Assembly (NCBI GenBank): GCA_018257865.1
Contig: JAEUBA010000011.1
Span: 372,001 to 436,000 of the forward strand
Direction: 5' to 3'
DNA length: 64,000 nt
DNA from: Stereocaulon alpinum
Lineage: Eukaryota; Ascomycota; Lecanoromycetes; Lecanorales; Stereocaulaceae
Shown here: one piece after another, positions 58,197-64,000 of the stretch
Numbering within the stretch: the first letter of the stretch is position 1
Layout: every line of letters begins with the position of its first letter
Translations under genes and position numbers: made by a program
Notes under the pieces: generated by a model
Databases searched by the model: none
Told to the model about the DNA's origin: nothing
The model's input: the letters and a program-made list of their open reading frames with translations, nothing else

Positions 58197-58909
58197 GGTG
58201 AGTTGACTGTGGCGTTAGCTTTTGAGTGTTCGTGTTTGGATTTTCGTTTTTGGGGTGCTGTGATGATGTTGAAGGTTCTTGGAAGTGTGGGGAGATGGGA
58301 TAGGGGAAGGAGGAAGAGGGGCCTTAAAGAACATGTTTTTATCCCCGAGGGCAAGTGCCAGCTCTTTGTGTCAAATAATGGGATGGAGGGAACGTGTCAG
58401 CTCTTTGTGTCAGATAATGGTTTTTGAAGAATGGATATTGCATTGTGCGCCATATCTTTGTTTGTTTCGATCTGTGTCGAGGTGTGAGGGTCGTGTATAC
58501 ATTTGCGGGTCATGTTTGCTTCACTACGACCTTTGATGACTTGCTGAGAGCCGAGAATGAAATCAAACATATCGTGTTGACAAGAGTAATGAGATTAAGA
58601 CACCCATCTGCACATTCATCACCCTCAAGCAGTTGCTCGGACTGGAAAGTAACAAAGGATGCGGAAATCTCCTTCATGGGTATGTTGAATACCGCACAAG
58701 CCAGCCACCTAAGCCATATTGAAAACCTCATGATAGGGAATAGCACGCTGATGACTGTCAAGGCTTGCACTCAAACCATTGCTCACCAATATTCCTCCAG
58801 CATCATCTAACCTTGCAAATACCTCAATCCAACATACGGTAAAGACTGTATCCATCCCCTTCCACCTCTCAGACTCATCCCCACTCAAACCTCCCTCACC
58901 CCCTCCTCC
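58197..58909. other. Intergenic with a short direct repeat
   Basis: Contains two near-identical 27-bp copies (CAGCTCTTTGTGTC core, starts about 58355 and 58394, spacing 39 bp). Otherwise nothing seen. Confidence 0.5.
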
Positions 58910-61195
58910 CTATTCCCCATCACTAAAGAACCCCTCACCATCAACCTCACCCAGATACTCCCAGTCTCCCACAGTCGACGAAGTCGGCGTCAGTAGATCA
59001 AAAGACAACGGCGACCAAACACGTTCATCTTCTAGCTGCATAGATAATTCGGCCGCTGTGGACGGGTGCGTAGGTAGCGTATCTCCTTCTTCCAGTAAGG
59101 ACGTCAATGGAACAAAATACCTATACCCATCATCATTTTCCTGCCTCAACACCGGCATCACGAGACGTGGAGAAGGAGCATCAGCACGGATCGGAAAGGC
59201 AGTAGGATAGAGTTCTGCGAGGCCAGGGACCTTTTCATCGTTGGTGACGTTCTTTTCTTGGGGTGCGGCGAGCGAGGATGGAGATTCTTGTTCGAAGACT
59301 TTTGAATGTGTTACCGGTTCATTGTCCCCAAAGCCTGGTTCCAACATATAGGAAAATTGAGATTTTTGTCCAGCTTTAGACGATTCTGGCGCTTCAGTCT
59401 GTGCGGGTCCTTGAGTCTTAGTGTCTTTGATCACTGTTGGAGACGGTACCCGCGTGGATTCAGGATTCTCCTCACGATACATATCGAGTTCGATGTCTAA
59501 ATCTTCACGCTTGTGTTGCTCAGTACGACCCTCTTGACTACGGGGAGTGCGATCTTGTTGTTTGCCAGTAGCTTTGAGCGCTTCTTTGCGTCCTCGTTCT
59601 CCCTGGTGGGGTTTGAACTGCAGAGCTGGCTTCGAATTTGTCTGTACATTTGGCTTTGGAGCCGTCTTTACGCTCGGCTTTGGAGTTGAATGTTCGTTTG
59701 ATTTCAGAGCTAGACGTATATATGGTCCTTTCGCTAACTTCGTGGGTCGAGGTGCGGTTGTTGCCATAGGAGTTCGTGGGGAATAAAGGCCCATCGGTGG
59801 TCCGGGAACAGCACTAGATCTTGGCGGCAGATCTTCTTCTGTCATTGTGTCCAGCGGTAAGTGTGCATATGGAAAATATTTTGGATACGGAGCTCTATGT
59901 GTTGGTGGCTGTAACCGGTGAGGTGACGGTTGTGTCCATGGATGTGCGACCCGTGGCGCAGGACGATCTGCCGTGCGTGGTCCTACAAATTGCGCAAACA
60001 ATCGTACGTCGTGAACGTCGGGAACGTGCTCCAATGAGCGAATTCGAGTCGGTGGAGCATCACCAGCAGAAGCCAACGGTCGGCTTGCTTGCTTAGCCTT
60101 CTTGTGTTGCTCAGGAGGAGCATGATTGCTTCGAGCGTTGTAAACAGCGTCGATAGAGCGCACGAGGGTTCTCCTGAGTTCTGCCTCCTCCTTGCAGAGC
60201 TTTTCGAAGTCCTCGTCCAAGTATAACTCGGCTGTAGGGGGCATACTTATGGAAGATTGGCGGCGGTGTTCCTCTGCCCGATGTTGCGCTTCCCTTCTCA
60301 GCTTGTGGACATTGTGACGATAAATTTGCTCTAGAGCGTCTACTGCTGCGCTTTGTGCAGCTCTCGATGCTGTACGAGCATTTGTGTTTGCGGCCTGCAG
60401 CTCTTCCTGCTTGTTCTTCTCCCGCTGAACTAGTGCCTCCCGATAAAGACGAACAGGTTCGGATATAGCACCTACGGCAGCTCTCGCAGCTCCGTGAATA
60501 AATTGCTCTGCCTCCTGTCGCGTACTGCGCCGTTGGGCTAGGCCGTCTTCTATGGCCAATCCACACTCTTGCCCAGCTTCACGGGTCTTATGACGATGGT
60601 GCCTCATACAGTATAATATGCGAGATGACACAAAGTCAATATCGGTCATCCAGTCTTCCCAAGGCTCGGAGTGTCGATTGTTTGCAGCTTCTCGAGCATG
60701 GTATCGTTGAGCTAACTCATCCAGTGTACGTTTCGTACAATCTGCTGAACTATGCTTGGTTCGACCTTGGTGGTTATGTAGACAATATTCTGCTCGATGT
60801 CTCATGAATGTCATATCATCAATCAAATCTTCTGATCCGGCTAGTTGACAGAGGTAAAAAGCTTGTCTGTGGTCATTTAGATCATCTTCTCGATGGCTAC
60901 GTTTGATTCCACGATGATGGTCGTGTGGTTGATGGGGAATCACGGCTTCTTGGGCACCTGGCTTTGAAAGGATTCCATGCTCAGGATGATGAGCACGATG
61001 ACGGGTATTCTGATCACTGCTTTGACGGGTGTGCCGATCACTGCTTTGATGGGCTTCTTGATGACCGTAAAGATCCCTGGTAGGGCGGCATAGAGGTGGT
61101 GGTGCTAGACGTTTCTCCCTGCGTACAGGAGGTTCTACTTGATGACCGCGTTGTGGGTGGCGAGGTTGTGTGTCTTTGGAACGTTGAGTGTTCAT
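58910..61195 (-). CDS. 761-aa His/Arg-rich protein with duplicated C-x3-H-x10-C module
   Basis: Single exon; the ATG at 61195 follows a CT/CA-rich leader. The N-terminal 110 residues are His/Gln/Arg-rich. Two modules follow 58 residues apart. Module 1 (about 124-164): FMRHRAEYCLHNHQGRT...C...DELAQR, with C138, H142, C153. Module 2 (about 182-222): FVSSRILYCMRHHRHKT...C...EDGLAQR, with C196, H200, C211. Spacing of the Cys and His residues is identical, so they could bind metal or form a small helical hairpin; this is inference. Next is a long helical, coiled-coil-prone region (about 225-360, Gln/Glu/Arg/Ala), then a Pro/Lys-rich disordered stretch and an acidic C-terminus with GDWEYLGEVDGEGFF. 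No known domain recognised. Confidence 0.75.
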   Translation of the reverse strand: MNTQRSKDTQPRHPQRGHQVEPPVRREKRLAPPPLCRPTRDLYGHQEAHQSSDRHTRQSSDQNTRHRAHHPEHGILSKPGAQEAVIPHQPHDHHRGIKRSHREDDLNDHRQAFYLCQLAGSEDLIDDMTFMRHRAEYCLHNHQGRTKHSSADCTKRTLDELAQRYHAREAANNRHSEPWEDWMTDIDFVSSRILYCMRHHRHKTREAGQECGLAIEDGLAQRRSTRQEAEQFIHGAARAAVGAISEPVRLYREALVQREKNKQEELQAANTNARTASRAAQSAAVDALEQIYRHNVHKLRREAQHRAEEHRRQSSISMPPTAELYLDEDFEKLCKEEAELRRTLVRSIDAVYNARSNHAPPEQHKKAKQASRPLASAGDAPPTRIRSLEHVPDVHDVRLFAQFVGPRTADRPAPRVAHPWTQPSPHRLQPPTHRAPYPKYFPYAHLPLDTMTEEDLPPRSSAVPGPPMGLYSPRTPMATTAPRPTKLAKGPYIRLALKSNEHSTPKPSVKTAPKPNVQTNSKPALQFKPHQGERGRKEALKATGKQQDRTPRSQEGRTEQHKREDLDIELDMYREENPESTRVPSPTVIKDTKTQGPAQTEAPESSKAGQKSQFSYMLEPGFGDNEPVTHSKVFEQESPSSLAAPQEKNVTNDEKVPGLAELYPTAFPIRADAPSPRLVMPVLRQENDDGYRYFVPLTSLLEEGDTLPTHPSTAAELSMQLEDERVWSPLSFDLLTPTSSTVGDWEYLGEVDGEGFFSDGE

Positions 61196-62472
61196 GGTGG
61201 TGGATGATGAGTAGTATTGTTTAGATTGTTTGGGTTAGTCGATGGATGATGTGAATGATGTGTAGGAGAGGAAGAGGTAATGAAGAGGAGATTTGCTTTT
61301 GTACCTTCCCGACTAAGTCTGACTCCCAAGGGTATCGGAGAACGACGCATCACGAGGGGCATGTGATGTATCTTTTTCGTAGACATGTAACATCCACCGC
61401 CGCATCGGCATTTTAGACTTATTCTCGTACACATGTGATCAAGGACGGTCACATACCGACATTGAACTATGAGTAAAACAGAAGAATCTGAAAGAGGCAA
61501 TGCCACCGAGCGCGTAATCAAGAAGCTAGGTTGCCGTTGACTGGTCACTTGAGTACAATCCCAAGCGGTGATCCCCAATCGTTGTGTGACGGGACATAGA
61601 ACGTAATGGCGTACTACTCCACGGTGCAACTCACTCCGGATGTTTCACCTGAGGCTCCACCTTGGCAAGTGCAGTCATGGGATAGTCTCCTTCGTTGCAT
61701 GAACTCCTTATCCGAGCATAATCCATCCCCGTACCAATGAAAACCCTCACCAACAAGCCTTTCGCCAATATAGTGAACCTCAACCCCTCAGCAGCGATCT
61801 CCACCTCCCATATCACTCCCAAATTTAGCGCTACTGCCAACGCTTAGAGCCGTATCGTCACGTCCACTGGGTTCCTTTCCATGGCCATAAAGTAAGGAGT
61901 TGAGGAGGCAGACCAAGGAAGGTGCAAGCCTGGCTGGAACAGCGCTTGCTGTCAAGCTGAATCTAGCGTCTCGGGATCCTCATCTTCGTTGTCGAGCCCT
62001 CGGGGTACCCCAGCATAATGATCTCGAGCATGACCTCGTAATTGACCTTTGACGAAATAATATCGTAGAAATGTAGTGTGGAAGAAGCGCCTAGGGCTCA
62101 AAGGTTGGCATAAACTGAAAGCAAGAAAGCAAACATGGATTTGTATCCCCTCATGGTTATGAACAAGGCACCTGATCTCTTGGAGTGATGAGGTAGAAAA
62201 GCAACCGAAAGATTACTAATCGCAGAATCTATCTACCTTCAATATTTCTACGCTCACATGATATCATGCAAACGCCAAGGAGTGTCCGAATCGAAATCTC
62301 TATACACAATGAAATCAAGCCTGCGCGCCATCCCCATTCTATGTTAACTCCGGCTCTGAAAATCTCAATAGATGTGCTTGCACGCTAGTAGAGCAAAGAG
62401 TCGTAATAGTCGGTATCCATAATGCATGTCGTAAACAATCTAAGCCAAGTGGTAAATATGTTGGTAGGGGGA
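61196..62472. other. Intergenic between two minus-strand genes
   Basis: The promoter of the 761-aa gene and the 3' side of the AAA gene. A minus frame 61840-61631 (GLRFTILAKGLLVRVFIGTG) is mildly protein-like but unrecognised. Confidence 0.35.
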
Positions 62473-64000
62473 TTAGTGGTAGCTCCTCATAGCATCCTCA
62501 TACCCCGGTCCGCCGTTTAGATCCCGTTCGAAGGTTTCGGCCACATCAAGGACTTTGATAATATGGTCCATACTGAGAGGCTTGTCCTCATTGAGAGCGA
62601 GCGCCTGTGCCGTTCTCACTGCATTCTTGATTTGTCGGCCATTGAGATTTCGTCTGGAAAGCCTTTCGTAATCTTCGACTAGGAAGTGTTGACACTTGAC
62701 GCCCTCAATGGCTTTGACTTTGTCAAGGAAAGTCTTCCAGACGCTCTTCTTCGCTTTGCTGCTGAGTTCGCCATAGCGCAAGGCGACGTGTATGCGGGAT
62801 TGAAAGGCGGGATCGAAGGTTTGGACGCGATTTGTTGTGAGGAAGAGGATGCCTTGAAAGTATTCGAGGAGGCGGAGGAAGACGGATACAAGGGCGTTGC
62901 GGCCTACGTCTTGGGACTGGCGTGCCTCTGTAAGAGCAAATTAGCCAGCTTTTCTCGAAGTTCTTTCTGCGGCACCTTACCCAGAAACACATCTGCCTCA
63001 TCAAGCAGCAACACAGCGCCCCACGAGTGCGCAACGTCGAGGATCTTGTTGAGCTCGGTTTCCAGTTGGTGTGCGTTCGTGCCCAGCTCTCCTACGCTGA
63101 CCATGTAAAGCGGGCGTTTGAGAAGCTCAGCGATGCCTTCTGCGGTGAGCGTTTTGCCAGTGCCAGGCGGTCCATGAAGTACCGCCACGAGACCACGACC
63201 CTTGCCTAGAAGGATGTCAATGCCAAGGTTTTGAGACAAAAGCTGGGTGAAGTTCGACTTACCTTGAATTACATCGTCAATGTTGCGGCTCCCTTCGAAG
63301 GTATGAGATTGCACCAAGGCTTTGACAATAGCCTTCTGGTTATCCGGCAGCACCAGCGAGTCGTATGCCCCTTCATTCCAGTCGATGTTGTTAATGCCAG
63401 ACACCGTAAGCTCAAGCCATAGCTTCTCACTAAATGCGAATCCAAGCACGACAGGGCTAGCAATGAGGAACTCCTCCTCGGTGAATTGCCGCTTTTGTAC
63501 TCCGTCTTGTTCTGGAAGCTCATTGATATCTTCTTTCTGAAGCGCATTACCCTCAGCATCAATTTCGATCTCGACCAGTTGGTATGCATCGTCCTCGTCT
63601 TTTATCAATTTGTATTTCGTAATAGGCTTATCGGTCTCCGCAAATTGATCGCCAACTTTTTGGCTCAGACCCTCTTCATCTGAAGAGCTCTCACAATTGC
63701 AGCTCTCGTTGTCGCTTTCCTCATCCTCTTCGCCGTCGAGGATATCAGGATCCGCAGGTTTCACTGTCGAGATGGGGTAATTAGGATTTATGCGCCTGTG
63801 GATTGCTGGATCCACCATGACTCGGCCGTTGATATTAACTTTTATCACTTGGCGCTTCTTCTTGTAGAATGCCATGCCCTTGTGGAACTTGTACTTCATG
63901 CCCGCGAGCTCGACGAACTTCTTCCCACGTTGTATCAACTCTTGCTTGAGCTTCTCTGAATCTTTATGGTATTTCAATGGATAGCAACCCAGAGTCGAGA
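62473..64000 (-). CDS. AAA+ ATPase, fungal family, 5' end outside window
   Basis: Exon 64000-62981 (continuing beyond the window), 53-nt intron 62980-62928 (CTAAT branch site, TTACAG end), last exon 62927-62473. The intron is needed to join DEADVFLE to ARQSQDVGRNALVSVFLRLL, the normal run of this family. Seen: the N-terminal fungal region with YPLKYHKD and FHKGMAFYKKKR and an acidic linker (DEESDNES). Then Walker A GPPGTGKT, Walker B AVLLLDEAD, sensor-1 FLTTNRV, the arginine-finger region FQSRIHVALRY and the C-terminal helical lid NLNGRQIKNAVRTAQALAL. It hydrolyses ATP to remodel a protein or complex; this fungal clade (with an N-terminal region often annotated DUF7025) has no well-defined client. 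No frame defects after splicing. Confidence 0.93.

Overview
This is nuclear DNA of a filamentous ascomycete (Pezizomycotina; possibly Dothideomycetes, which is only an inference from protein style). The grounds are: genes split by short GT-AG introns of about 40-95 nt, often with a CTAAY-type branch site near the 3' end; CT-rich leaders before start codons; and fungus-specific families such as a NACHT-ankyrin protein, a Helo-like/PigL_N-type STAND N-terminal domain, a JEN-type carboxylate permease, a GYF-domain protein and a fungal AAA ATPase. No bacterial operon logic, CRISPR array, plasmid or phage feature is visible.

Layout. 1-20.8 kb: 3' part of a short-chain dehydrogenase; a five-exon NACHT/ankyrin NLR-like gene; a monocarboxylate-porter-type MFS gene; then a gene-poor stretch with three decayed loci (an SDR with a recognisable YxxxK site, an ankyrin-repeat fragment, an NmrA-like reductase), a small secreted protein and an intact secreted alpha/beta hydrolase. 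20.8-28 kb: a 1073-residue fungal protein of unknown role whose 3' end lies inside a short tandem repeat, a JEN1-like carboxylate transporter and an intact NAD(P)-binding reductase. 28.1-32.7 kb: a long non-coding array of a strongly diverged unit of about 175 bp. 33-40 kb: a His-rich protein gene and a large GYF-domain gene. 40-49.2 kb: small genes for low-complexity proteins, including two tandem paralogues with matching exon structure and a three-module gene broken by a frameshift. 49.2-53.8 kb: almost empty. 53.8-64 kb: a STAND-N-terminal-domain protein, two large disordered or basic proteins (one with a duplicated C-x3-H-x10-C module) and the 3' part of an AAA ATPase.

The genes do not form an obvious pathway. 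The transporters and reductases look like independent accessory metabolism. The NACHT and STAND-N-term proteins fit fungal self/non-self or immunity-like repertoires. The 33-49 kb genes look like a fast-evolving, lineage-restricted set. The most unusual features are the 28-32.7 kb array, the paralogous low-complexity gene cluster with a shared promoter layout, and the Cys/His-module protein.
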